From NCBI RefSeq assembly GCF_020524905.1, contig NZ_JAIVKI010000014.1, forward strand, positions 1-64,000: a DNA stretch of 64,000 bases, read 5' to 3'. This document shows positions 51,757-60,807 of this stretch, piece by piece. The position numbers and the translations under genes were made by a program. The notes beneath the pieces were generated by a model. The model searched no databases, was not told the DNA's origin, and was given only the letters and a program-made list of their open reading frames with translations. Source of the stretch: Microbulbifer variabilis. GTDB taxonomy: Bacteria; Pseudomonadota; Gammaproteobacteria; Pseudomonadales; Cellvibrionaceae. Every line of letters starts with the position of its first letter. The stretch's first letter is position 1.

Positions 51757-51877
51757 CTTGTTTGTACACGCTGTATTTTTCACTACCCCGCCAAATTAAG
51801 TTAGCCCCATGCTTAATAAAACTGGGGCCTCCAGGGGAAATGCTATCAGCGTAAAACTATCACTATCTTAAGCCGCC

Positions 51878-53815
51878 CTAACCAGTAACGGGAAGTCGCT
51901 CAACGGTAGCCATTTTTACTGGAGCCCGCACTTTAACAGAGCAGGACCAAACTGCATCGACTAAGCCTTGCTTAGAGGTATAACCACTTACCGATTCAGA
52001 CAAAATCTGATGGACCTTCTCACAGTGATGTTCAGCGCAAGCCTGCCTCAGCATCGCAATTTGCGAACGCAAAATATCTCTATCCAGAAACTCCTCTTCC
52101 GCCCGCATAATCATCGGGTGGTCGGTGCCCGAAACATTGTCGCCGAGCAACAGCTCCTCGTAGAGCTTTTCCCCAGGACGCAAACCAGTCACTTGAATCT
52201 CAATATCGCCATCAGGGTTTTTCTCATCCTTTACAGAGTGCCCCATAACCCTGATAAGTCGTTCTGCAAGGTCGTAAATCTGTACTGGCTCTCCCATATC
52301 CAATACAAATACATCACCATTGCGCCCCATATTACCCGCCTGCAAAACAAGCTGGGCAGCCTCGGGAATGGTCATAAAGTAGCGAGTTACCTTGGGATGG
52401 GTCACAGTAACGGGGCCACCCGCATTAATCTGATCGGTAAACAAGGGGATAACCGAGCCAGAGGACCCCAGTACATTACCAAAGCGGACCATACAGACCC
52501 GCATTTTGCTGGAGTGACGCCCAAAATCCTGACACACCAGTTCGGCGAGACGTTTCGTAGCCCCCATCACATTCGTTGGGCGTACGGCCTTATCAGTGGA
52601 AATCAGAACGAACAGCTCCACCTTAGACCCTTCTGTAGCCTCCAAAACTGACAGAGTGCCCAGCACATTATTGTCTGCCCCCAAAACGACATTCTGCTCA
52701 ACAAGCGGAACATGCTTATAGGCAGCGGCATGATAAATAGTATTTACCGAAAAGCCTTTAATGATGTCTGCCATCCGCACTTTATCCCGGACATCACCCA
52801 GCAATGCAGTCACCTTGAGCTGGTACCCTTCATCCAACTGCTGCTGGCGAAGCTCACGCTCGATTTGGTAAAGAGCATACTCAGAGGACTCCACCAGCAC
52901 TAGGTGAGCGGGTCTCCATTGGGCGATCTGCCGGCAAAGTTCCGACCCAATAGAGCCACCGGCACCAGTAACCAGCACCACCTTGCCGCTAATAGAGCCT
53001 GCTATCAAAGTCTTTTCGGGCTCCACCGGAGCCCTACCTAAAATATTCTCGTAGGTTTGAGACATATCTTCGGTGCGGCCCGCCGCATCAACCAGCTCTT
53101 CCACACCAGGGATGGCCTTGACCACCAACCCCTGCTCACGAAGCCCCCTCGCAATTTCCCGACGTCGGCGCTTGGGCACGCCGGGCATCGCCAGCAAAAC
53201 CTCAGCAATATCAAGGTCAGCAACAACGCTAAGGATATTTGCCGGGGAATAAACCATAACTCCATCAATCAGGGTCTTCTGCTTAGAGGTGTTATCATCA
53301 AAAAAGGCGACGGGCTTATAGATCTCACCATGAAGCAACGCCTTATAAACCTGTAAACCAGCTGTACCAGCGCCATAGATTGCCACGCGAGTCTTGTGGA
53401 TTTCCAAGGCCATCTGATAGTAAATCCTGACCAGCCAGCGAGATCCACCCACAGCAATCAGTGCAAAGCACCAGTAGATAACTGGGACTGAACGAGGGAC
53501 GCCCGCAGTCGTCAAATAAGAGGCTACTGCAAGCAAAATTGAGGATGCGGTAACCCCCTGGAGCACGGCGATAACTGCTTTCTGCCCCATATAGCGAATA
53601 ACCGTGCGGTACAAACCGAGCTTAAGAAAGATAAAGCTACTGGAGCAGATGGTGATAACCAGGCAGGCTAGCATTGGCAATGTCACGGCCTCAGCAAAGC
53701 CATTCAGCCGAATTGCCATAGCGATAAAAAAGGCAAGGCTCAACATCGCAAGGTCAAACAGCAACATCATTGTCGGCTTCTTGGCCCTATCAAATTTTCG
53801 CCAAATACCTATCAC
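51878..53815 (-). CDS. WbpM/CapD-like UDP-sugar 4,6-dehydratase
   Basis: 645 residues: four N-terminal membrane helices (about 15-125), a first Rossmann-like domain (VAIYGAGTAGLQVY), then the catalytic SDR domain with VLVTGAGGSIGSELCRQI (about 285) and YHAAAYKHVPLVE. In place of the usual Tyr of Tyr-x3-Lys it has TNVMGATKR, the Met-x3-Lys of WbpM-type enzymes. These convert UDP-GlcNAc to the 4-keto-6-deoxy sugar used for O-antigen and capsule. In Pseudomonas wbpM also sits near this locus. First host gene right of the prophage. Confidence 0.93.
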   Translation of the reverse strand: MIGIWRKFDRAKKPTMMLLFDLAMLSLAFFIAMAIRLNGFAEAVTLPMLACLVITICSSSFIFLKLGLYRTVIRYMGQKAVIAVLQGVTASSILLAVASYLTTAGVPRSVPVIYWCFALIAVGGSRWLVRIYYQMALEIHKTRVAIYGAGTAGLQVYKALLHGEIYKPVAFFDDNTSKQKTLIDGVMVYSPANILSVVADLDIAEVLLAMPGVPKRRRREIARGLREQGLVVKAIPGVEELVDAAGRTEDMSQTYENILGRAPVEPEKTLIAGSISGKVVLVTGAGGSIGSELCRQIAQWRPAHLVLVESSEYALYQIERELRQQQLDEGYQLKVTALLGDVRDKVRMADIIKGFSVNTIYHAAAYKHVPLVEQNVVLGADNNVLGTLSVLEATEGSKVELFVLISTDKAVRPTNVMGATKRLAELVCQDFGRHSSKMRVCMVRFGNVLGSSGSVIPLFTDQINAGGPVTVTHPKVTRYFMTIPEAAQLVLQAGNMGRNGDVFVLDMGEPVQIYDLAERLIRVMGHSVKDEKNPDGDIEIQVTGLRPGEKLYEELLLGDNVSGTDHPMIMRAEEEFLDRDILRSQIAMLRQACAEHHCEKVHQILSESVSGYTSKQGLVDAVWSCSVKVRAPVKMATVERLPVTG

Positions 53816-53875
53816 AGGATTACTCCAAACATAAAATCAACCAATCCCTGGCACCCATTCGAGCGGCCAGCAAAG

Positions 53876-54766
53876 TCAAGCTGCCGCCAAGGCGACAAAA
53901 GCGAATGCAACACTAGATGCAGCAAGCATCAACACCAGTTGCAGATTTAGCGTTTTTCTCACCCCAATGCGGAGTGCCAAGCGCTGGTAAAAGTGCTCTC
54001 GGTGGGCCTCCCACCAGCGCTGCCCAGTGACTACTCGACGCAATAATGTATAACTGGCATCCATCCAAAATGGGCTAAAAACAATGATCGGGAACCATAA
54101 CTGAAAGGCTCCCCTTTGCCACCCAAACACGCTTAAAGCGAATACTGCCAAGCCAATACCTGTCGACCCCGCATCCCCCATAAAAATTCGTGCAGGCGGC
54201 CAATTAACGTGCAGGAAAGTCATTGTGCACGCCACAAATAAGGCACACACACCGACTAACTCCCAATCACCAGCCAAAAAGCATGCCAGGCCAAGAGATA
54301 AAAAACCGATCACAGTCATACTGCCGGCAAAACCATCCATGCCGTCCATGAAATTGTACAGATTGATCATCCAAACCCCCGCCAGAACAAGGGCGGGGCA
54401 CCACCACCAGTCCACTGCTTTGGGCAGCGAAAGAATAATCAGTAAGGCAGCGATTAACTGGGTAGCGAAACGTACCCGAGCAGCCACATGCCGCACATCA
54501 TCTATTGCTGAAACAGCGAGCAGCAGGAAAAAAGACATATAAACTAGCAAAGGGAAAGACGCAGGCCCCACAGCTAAGCCCAGGCCGCAACCTGCCAGCA
54601 GTGCCCAACCACCAGTGCGAGGAACCGGGGCGCTATGCATGGAGCGATGATTGGGCACATCCAGGGCCAAATTGTGCATACGCGACAGCAGGACTGATGT
54701 CATGCCATAACTTAATACTCCCCCAGCAAGCAAGGGGAGCACCCAGGCTAACAATGAACCTGTCAA
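53876..54766 (-). CDS. WbpL/WecA-like undecaprenyl-phosphate sugar-phosphate transferase
   Basis: About 296 residues if started at TTG 54766 (AAGGAG six bases before); a TTG at 54784 is the other option. Ten or so membrane helices. Catalytic marks: NHRSMHSAPVPRTGG, AIDDVRHV (Asp-Asp), NLYNFMDGMDG and HREHFYQRL. It begins surface polysaccharide synthesis by moving a sugar-phosphate from a UDP-sugar to lipid carrier. It pairs with the dehydratase downstream; other cluster genes are not here. Confidence 0.92.
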   Translation of the reverse strand: MTGSLLAWVLPLLAGGVLSYGMTSVLLSRMHNLALDVPNHRSMHSAPVPRTGGWALLAGCGLGLAVGPASFPLLVYMSFFLLLAVSAIDDVRHVAARVRFATQLIAALLIILSLPKAVDWWWCPALVLAGVWMINLYNFMDGMDGFAGSMTVIGFLSLGLACFLAGDWELVGVCALFVACTMTFLHVNWPPARIFMGDAGSTGIGLAVFALSVFGWQRGAFQLWFPIIVFSPFWMDASYTLLRRVVTGQRWWEAHREHFYQRLALRIGVRKTLNLQLVLMLAASSVAFAFVALAAA

Positions 54767-54925
54767 ACCTTTCTCCTTCAACACCTACAATTGACGCCAC
54801 ATAGCGCTAAAACCCAAACCTCAGAACAAGCGCTGGCATCAATTCGCAGCAGAGGAGAGCTGAAGCACAGAAGCACCCTACCCAATCAACAAAGGCGGCT
54901 CCTCCTCGCCCCTAACCCAAGGCAA

Positions 54926-55228
54926 CTACAATCGAATCCGCTCACGATTCTTGTCGAGCGTCGCCGCTCCAATCCCTTTGACATTGAGCAACTGATCTAG
55001 CGATGTAAAGGGACCATGCTGCTCCCGATACTCAATAATCAGTTGCGCTTTGGTCTCACCAATGCCAACAAGTTTTTCCGCCAGCTCTGCCGCAGATGCA
55101 CTGTTTACATTGACCGCAATAGAAGCTTGTTGCGCAACCTCAATTTCATCAGCAAATAATGCCGATGAGGAAAAAAATGAAAGGGCAATTGCCAATAATA
55201 CAGAAAATAACGGATGAGCTTTTATCAT
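54926..55228 (-). CDS. ComEA-like helix-hairpin-helix protein
   Basis: 100 residues from ATG 55228 with GGGAGTC upstream. A signal peptide (MIKAHPLFSVLLAIALSFFSSSALFA) and two helix-hairpin-helix motifs (VNVNSASAAELAEKLVGIGETKA and LDQLLNVKGIGAATLDKN). Such periplasmic proteins bind double-stranded DNA; related short forms help DNA uptake. In Pseudomonas the same gene lies next to wbpM and pyrF. Confidence 0.9.
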   Translation of the reverse strand: MIKAHPLFSVLLAIALSFFSSSALFADEIEVAQQASIAVNVNSASAAELAEKLVGIGETKAQLIIEYREQHGPFTSLDQLLNVKGIGAATLDKNRERIRL

Positions 55229-55369
55229 GATCGACTCCCAGTGAAAGTGATTTGGTTTCACATTGGGACTGCTTTACCTCCCCAAGCCGGACCATGATAC
55301 CAACAGGCCATATAAGACTACTGCAAAGGCTTATTACACTACATGACACCCAGTCAAAGCAAACAAACC

Positions 55370-56080
55370 TTATTTTCCTGCAATTTCAGCCAATATATCT
55401 TGCAAGGCTGCCAGGGGGTCCTCTGCCGCCGTGATTGGTCGGCCGATTACCAAGTAGTCAGATCCTTGGCTCAATGCCTCAGAGGGGGTCAGCGTGCGTC
55501 GCTGGTCGCCGACATCACTGCCAGCAGGACGAATTCCAGGGGTCACCAGCGCAAAATCCGAGCCAAAGGCTGCTTTTAGCGCTTCAGCTTCACGGGCAGA
55601 GCAGACCACACCATCAAGGCCACAGGACTGAGCCTGAGCGGCCAGGTTAAGTACCTGTTCCTTCAACGGCTTACCAACCCCAGTTGCTGCAAGCTCTTCC
55701 GGGGTGGTACTAGTCAGCACAGTGACTCCGATCAGCAACGGCTTACCCTCACCAAACTCACTCAACGCATCGGCAGCCGCTCTCATCATGCGCTCTCCGC
55801 CACTAGCATGCACGTTTACCATCCAAACACCCAGACGCGCTGCTGCCCTTACTGCTGCTGCAACGGTGTTGGGGATATCATGAAATTTCAAGTCGAGAAA
55901 AACCTGAAATCCGCGATCAACAAGGGCACGAACCAGATCTGGTCCCGCAATAGTGAATAATTCCTTGCCAACCTTTACTCGACAAAGAGACGAATCTAAC
56001 TGATCCGCCATAGAGAGCGCGGCAGCGGCGTTGTCATAATCGAGGGCGACAATAACCGGGGAAGAGACTTGAGAATGCAA
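55370..56080 (-). CDS. pyrF: Orotidine 5'-phosphate decarboxylase
   Basis: 236 residues from TTG 56080 with AGAGGT six bases upstream. [20 protein letters not shown] start, catalytic [13 protein letters not shown] (Lys-Asp pair), [24 protein letters not shown] near the C-terminus. Last step of UMP synthesis. Confidence 0.97.
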   Translation of the reverse strand: MHSQVSSPVIVALDYDNAAAALSMADQLDSSLCRVKVGKELFTIAGPDLVRALVDRGFQVFLDLKFHDIPNTVAAAVRAAARLGVWMVNVHASGGERMMRAAADALSEFGEGKPLLIGVTVLTSTTPEELAATGVGKPLKEQVLNLAAQAQSCGLDGVVCSAREAEALKAAFGSDFALVTPGIRPAGSDVGDQRRTLTPSEALSQGSDYLVIGRPITAAEDPLAALQDILAEIAGK

Positions 56081-56128
56081 AGAAATACCTCTTAAAAAAT
56101 TAGATTAGAAAGCGATCGAGGAAACCCA

Positions 56129-57319
56129 TCACTCCCCCTCAATCCCCTTGACTGAGTGGACAGAATCCCAATGCTTACAGCTTGGGCATAACCAGTGCAA
56201 CTGGTTTCCGGAGAACCCGCAATTACTGCAACGATAGTGCGGACGACTGGCGATCAGTTGATCAATCAATGTTTTCAGCAGGGAGAGATTTTCCTTCGAC
56301 CTGCCTTGTGTCGTGCCGATATATAAATCCAGAAAACGACCAAGTCCGCGCAACGACGGGCGTAGAGCAAGCTGCTTCCCCATAAAGGCTGCCGCAGCGG
56401 CTTCGCTATCCTGCTCTTGAATCCTGCCAGTAAGGGCGATCAGCACACTATTCGAAGGGTGCTCCTTGAGGAGTGACTCAAGATAGCGATCCAACCCTTT
56501 TCCATCACCCTGCTCGACATAGCAGGTGATTAAAAGCTCCAGAATTTCTGGAATATAGTCAGGGCTTTGCTTGGGAATCCGCTGTAACACCTTGATGGCA
56601 TCCCGCTGCTTACCGAGCAAATATTCAAGACGCGCCCACAGCAAGCAGGCTCTGACCGAGCTGCGATCATACCCCATAGCTGCATCGAGATGTTTCCGGG
56701 CACTCAAATAGTCTTTGCCTGCAATAGACTCCTCAGCCAACTCACAGCAAAAGTGCGCCTGTATAGGGGCCCAGTCGGCGGACAATCGCTTGAATCGGCG
56801 ACCGTGCAAAAGGTTTACCGCATGAATGGCTTTGGCCCATTCTCTCTCATCCCTATAAACCTCTATTAAGTGCTCGAGACTGGTTGCCCGCAACTCCTGT
56901 GAGGTCTCAACCAGCTCCTGCAGAAGTCGCTCGGCCCTGTCTAACCAGCCAGCGGCGATATAGTCGCAGGCCAGCTCGAATTGGGCTTTATGCTGACTCT
57001 GTCTTGATAGGCTGGGACGCGCCAACAGGTTCTGGTGGACCCTGATAGCCTGATCGTACTCTCCCCGTCTACGCAAGAGATTACCCAAGGCCAGGTGTGT
57101 ATCGAAAGTGACCGGACTTACCTCAAGAGAATCGATAAACTTCTCAATCGTATCATCGTGGTGCTCACTCAGCAGGTAATTAAGCCCCTGCGCATAAGAG
57201 CGGGCTAGGGACTGCTCCCGCTCACTAAAATCGGGCTTTTTCCTGGAACTACCGCGACCCAATACCCAACCGATAGCAACAGCAGTCAACAGAAAGAAGA
57301 AGTAGGCAAGATCCAGCAA
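56129..57319 (-). CDS. lapB: Lipopolysaccharide assembly protein B
   Basis: 396 residues from TTG 57319 with GGAG upstream. One N-terminal membrane helix (LDLAYFFFLLTAVAIGWVLG), about eight TPR repeats (45-340), and a C-terminal rubredoxin-like zinc site YRCSNCGF ... WLCPSCKHW. LapB (YciM) controls LpxC breakdown by FtsH and so LPS amount. Starts one base past the lapA stop. Confidence 0.96.
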   Translation of the reverse strand: MLDLAYFFFLLTAVAIGWVLGRGSSRKKPDFSEREQSLARSYAQGLNYLLSEHHDDTIEKFIDSLEVSPVTFDTHLALGNLLRRRGEYDQAIRVHQNLLARPSLSRQSQHKAQFELACDYIAAGWLDRAERLLQELVETSQELRATSLEHLIEVYRDEREWAKAIHAVNLLHGRRFKRLSADWAPIQAHFCCELAEESIAGKDYLSARKHLDAAMGYDRSSVRACLLWARLEYLLGKQRDAIKVLQRIPKQSPDYIPEILELLITCYVEQGDGKGLDRYLESLLKEHPSNSVLIALTGRIQEQDSEAAAAAFMGKQLALRPSLRGLGRFLDLYIGTTQGRSKENLSLLKTLIDQLIASRPHYRCSNCGFSGNQLHWLCPSCKHWDSVHSVKGIEGE

Positions 57320-57320
57320 G

Positions 57321-57629
57321 TCAGTCTCCGGAAGCCTTTCGGTGAACGGCTTGCAGTTCGCGCTCCATCTTTTTGAGCTGCTTGCTCAAACCTCGAACGC
57401 GGCGATGCTGGGAGAAAATCGGTAAAAGACTGGCAAGAAAGCCGAGCAAAACACCCAGCAACAACATACAAATTAGCCAAACCCCAACACTACCGGGCTG
57501 CAAGGAGTAGCCCGCAATAACCGGGGATATCACCTGGGAGTTTTCCACCGCAAAATAGATACCGAGAGCAACGCAAACCAGGGCCAAAAGACCGAAAAAA
57601 AAGTGCATCAGCCAGCGCAGAAATGACAA
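57321..57629 (-). CDS. lapA: Lipopolysaccharide assembly protein A
   Basis: About 102 residues from a TTG at 57629 with GGAGGT just upstream; the exact start is uncertain (a later ATG gives MHFFFGLLALV). Two membrane helices (FFFGLLALVCVALGIYFAV and VGVWLICMLLLGVLLGFLASLL), then a coiled C-terminus (VRGLSKQLKKMERELQAV). LapA/YciS partners LapB. Confidence 0.9.
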   Translation of the reverse strand: MSFLRWLMHFFFGLLALVCVALGIYFAVENSQVISPVIAGYSLQPGSVGVWLICMLLLGVLLGFLASLLPIFSQHRRVRGLSKQLKKMERELQAVHRKASGD

Positions 57630-57748
57630 GGGAACCTCCACGTTCCACAAAAGATTGGCTCAAACTAGCGGCCACAAGGATTTTCAGGCGAATGATACTG
57701 CCATTTTGGAAGCTCCACCCCTCTGATCCGGCAATATCCGAGATGCAA

Positions 57749-58057
57749 TCATACTTCGATCCCAGCCACATCGTGCATGCTGCGATTTACTCTGTCGCGC
57801 AATTCCTTGCCGGGCTTGAAATGGGGAACATATTTACCCGCCAACGACACAGCATCCCCCGTTTTAGGGTTCCGCCCTGTACGCGGTGCACGGTAATGCA
57901 GTGAAAAACTGCCAAAACCTCGTATCTCAATGCGTTCCCCCTGCGAGAGGGAATCAGACATGGTATCCAACATCACCTTCACCGCCAGTTCTACATCCTT
58001 AACTGGCAGCTGATCCAACCTCAACGCAATCCTTTCGATCAGTTCGGACTTGGTCAT
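57749..58057 (-). CDS. ihfB: Integration host factor subunit beta
   Basis: 102 residues. [18 protein letters not shown] start, the [30 protein letters not shown]-bending arm, ending MHDVAGIEV. Forms IHF with IhfA (6148-6453). rpsA-ihfB-lapA-lapB is the conserved gammaproteobacterial order. Confidence 0.98.
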   Translation of the reverse strand: MTKSELIERIALRLDQLPVKDVELAVKVMLDTMSDSLSQGERIEIRGFGSFSLHYRAPRTGRNPKTGDAVSLAGKYVPHFKPGKELRDRVNRSMHDVAGIEV

Positions 58058-58114
58058 GCGCTCCGCAACCTTTGTAAGTCATTGATTTTCTGGAGAGAGC
58101 GCCAATCATCTAAT

Positions 58115-58150
58115 AGAAAGCCGGACTGGGCAACCCCAGTCCGGCTTTCT
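58115..58150 (-). terminator. Terminator-like hairpin after rpsA
   Basis: AGAAAGCCGGACTGGG pairs perfectly with CCCAGTCCGGCTTTCT. A second stem CACTCCAAG/CTTGGAGTG lies at 58154-58178. Both are between the rpsA stop and ihfB. Confidence 0.75.
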
Positions 58151-58196
58151 GGTCACTCCAAGCACTAAACTTGGAGTGGTGAACACTCAAAGACGA

Positions 58197-59876
58197 TTAG
58201 TCTTTGTTGTTCATCTGTGCCTTGATCAGGTCACCGATAGTAGCGGGCTGAACTTGCTCAGACTGCTTCTTGCTGTGATCCTTGATGGCTTGCTTCTCGT
58301 CATCCTGATCCTTGGCTTTGATGGACAGGCTGATCACGCGGTTCTTGCGATCCACGCTGGTGATCTTGGCCTCAACCTCTTCGCCTTCTTTCAGAACGTT
58401 GCGAGCATCTTCAACCTTATCGCGGCTGATTTCGGAAGCACGCAGAATGCCTTCCACTTCATCCGCCAGGGTGATTACCGCTTGCTTAGCATCCACTTCC
58501 TTAACGATACCATTCACGATGCTGCCGCGATCGCTGGTGGATACGTAGTCGGAGAACGGATCGGACTCCAGCTGCTTGACCCCCAGGGAGATGCGCTCGC
58601 GCTCGGAATCAATACCCAGGATAACAGTCTCGATCTCGTCGCCTTTCTTGAACTTGCGAACAGCTTCTTCGCCAGCTTCGTTCCAGGAGATATCGGACAG
58701 GTGTACTAGACCGTCGATGCTGCCATCCAGACCAATGAAGATACCGAAGTCAGTGATGGACTTGATCTTACCGGAGATCTTGTCGCCCTTAGCGAATTTA
58801 CGCGCAAAGGCATCCCACGGATTTTCCTGGCACTGCTTGATACCCAAGGAGATACGACGACGCTCTTCGTCGATATCCAGGATCATCACCTCTACCTCGT
58901 CGCCCACCTGAACAACTTTGGAGGGGTGGATGTTCTTGTTGGTCCAATCCATTTCGGAAACGTGCACCAGACCTTCCACACCCTCTTCCAGCTCGGCGAA
59001 GCAGCCGTAGTCGGTCAGGTTGGTTACAACCGCCTTCACGCGGCTGTTTTCCGGGTAACGCTGCTTGATGGATACCCAAGGGTCTTCGCCCAGCTGCTTC
59101 AGGCCCAGGGATACACGGCTGCGATCGCGATCGAACTTCAGTACTTTCACTTCGATTTCGTCGCCAACATTCACGATCTCGCTCGGATGCTTGATGCGCT
59201 TCCAAGCCATATCGGTGATGTGCAGCAGGCCGTCGATACCACCCAGATCTACGAAAGCACCGTAGTCGGTCAGGTTCTTAACGATACCCTTAATGCTCAT
59301 GCCTTCTTGCAGGCTTTCCAGCAGCGCTTCACGCTCTTCAGAAGTTGCAGCTTCCATCACGGCGCGACGGGAAACCACTACGTTGTTACGCTTGGCATCC
59401 AGCTTGATAACCTTGAACTCGAGCTCTTTACCTTCCAGGTGCGCGGTGTCGCGAACCGGGCGAACATCGACCAGAGAGCCGGGCAGGAATGCGCGGATAT
59501 TAGCAACATCGACAGTAAAGCCACCCTTAACCTTGCCGCTGATAACACCTTTAACCACTTCGTCAGCTGCGTGAGCTGCGTCGAGGATTTTCCAGGCTTC
59601 AGCGCGCTTGGCTTTTTCACGGGACAGACGGGTTTCACCGAAACCGTCTTCTACAGCTTCCAGGGCAACCTGTACTTCGTCGCCCACCTGCAGCTCAACT
59701 TCGCCCTTGTCGTTGGCGAACTGTGCGGCAGGGATAACGCCTTCAGACTTCAGGCCCGCGTGAACGGTTACCCAGTCTTTGTCTACGTCAATGACAACAC
59801 CAGTGACGATAGCGCCCGGTGCCATTTCAACGCTTTTCAGGCTCTCTTCAAATAGATCAGCAAAGCTCTCGCTCAT
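58197..59876 (-). CDS. rpsA: 30S ribosomal protein S1
   Basis: 559 residues, six S1 (OB-fold) repeats as in E. coli S1 (557): [12 protein letters not shown] start, repeats near 21, 106, 192, 277, 364 and 451 with [29 protein letters not shown] and similar cores. Binds mRNA leaders to 30S. The gene follows cmk; a GC-rich hairpin lies in its leader. Confidence 0.98.
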   Translation of the reverse strand: MSESFADLFEESLKSVEMAPGAIVTGVVIDVDKDWVTVHAGLKSEGVIPAAQFANDKGEVELQVGDEVQVALEAVEDGFGETRLSREKAKRAEAWKILDAAHAADEVVKGVISGKVKGGFTVDVANIRAFLPGSLVDVRPVRDTAHLEGKELEFKVIKLDAKRNNVVVSRRAVMEAATSEEREALLESLQEGMSIKGIVKNLTDYGAFVDLGGIDGLLHITDMAWKRIKHPSEIVNVGDEIEVKVLKFDRDRSRVSLGLKQLGEDPWVSIKQRYPENSRVKAVVTNLTDYGCFAELEEGVEGLVHVSEMDWTNKNIHPSKVVQVGDEVEVMILDIDEERRRISLGIKQCQENPWDAFARKFAKGDKISGKIKSITDFGIFIGLDGSIDGLVHLSDISWNEAGEEAVRKFKKGDEIETVILGIDSERERISLGVKQLESDPFSDYVSTSDRGSIVNGIVKEVDAKQAVITLADEVEGILRASEISRDKVEDARNVLKEGEEVEAKITSVDRKNRVISLSIKAKDQDDEKQAIKDHSKKQSEQVQPATIGDLIKAQMNNKD

Positions 59877-59982
59877 TACATTACCTATAGTGCTGGGTCC
59901 AGCCGTTAGTAACTGTTGAGTTTAGTCAACCGCCAGCCAGGACCCCAACCGCGATGCCAGAACGCGGGTCGGATTACAACAA

Positions 59983-60012
59983 CGGCCGGGCAATTCTGGC
60001 AAAACCCGGCCG
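59983..60012 (-). terminator. Hairpin between cmk and rpsA
   Basis: CGGCCGGG/CCCGGCCG with a 14-base loop in the 173-base gap; no long T run. It could be a partial terminator or part of the S1 autoregulatory leader. Confidence 0.5.
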
Positions 60013-60049
60013 CTATCGTTAAAAACTATTTGCTACTGGCTACTATGGC

Positions 60050-60739
60050 TCAGAGCGCGATTCGCTCCTGCACCAGTGCCATTACTTTACAGAGAACATC
60101 CTCGATCCCCACCCCAGTACTGTCGAGCTCTACCGCATCCTCAGCGGGAGCCAGGGGGGACGCTTTTCGATTCATATCCTGTGCATCACGGGCACGGATG
60201 TCCTCCAGCAGGTCGCGGAGGCTAACAGAAACCCCCTTCTCCCGCAACTGCGCTTCACGCCTCCTGGCGCGCTCCTCCGCGCTGGCGGTTAAATACACCT
60301 TAACGGGGGCATCAGGGAATACGGTGGTACCCATATCGCGCCCATCCGCTACCAAGCCTGGCTGGAGCCTAAAGTCCCGTTGACGCTGCAGCAGTGCGGC
60401 TCGCACGCCCGGGATCGCAGCTACCGTAGAGGCCGCCATACTCACCCGCTCCATTCGGATTTCATGGCTGACCTCCCGCCCCTCCAACAGGACCTGCAAG
60501 CGGCCATCGCTTATCGGAAAGCAAACATCCAAATCTTTGGCTACCTGAGTTAGCGCTTCCTCATCGGCGAGATCCACCCCTTTTTCCAGGGCGGCCAAGG
60601 CTGCAGCCCGATAGAGCGCACCTGAGTCCAAAAGAGCAAAGCCCAGCCTGTCGGCTAGCAACTTTGCGATAGTCCCCTTGCCTGAGCCACTGGGGCCGTC
60701 AATTGTGACGACCGGTGGCAGCTTGCTTGTATCATTCAT
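60050..60739 (-). CDS. cmk: Cytidylate kinase
   Basis: 229 residues. Walker [41 protein letters not shown] and [15 protein letters not shown] are diagnostic. Phosphorylates CMP/dCMP. Conserved place before rpsA. Confidence 0.98.
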   Translation of the reverse strand: MNDTSKLPPVVTIDGPSGSGKGTIAKLLADRLGFALLDSGALYRAAALAALEKGVDLADEEALTQVAKDLDVCFPISDGRLQVLLEGREVSHEIRMERVSMAASTVAAIPGVRAALLQRQRDFRLQPGLVADGRDMGTTVFPDAPVKVYLTASAEERARRREAQLREKGVSVSLRDLLEDIRARDAQDMNRKASPLAPAEDAVELDSTGVGIEDVLCKVMALVQERIAL

Positions 60740-60807
60740 AGTTATTCGTACAACTCTACTTCATCGTTAGCCGCGCCAACCGGCTCCCTCCATAAAGGTA
60801 CCTTAGG

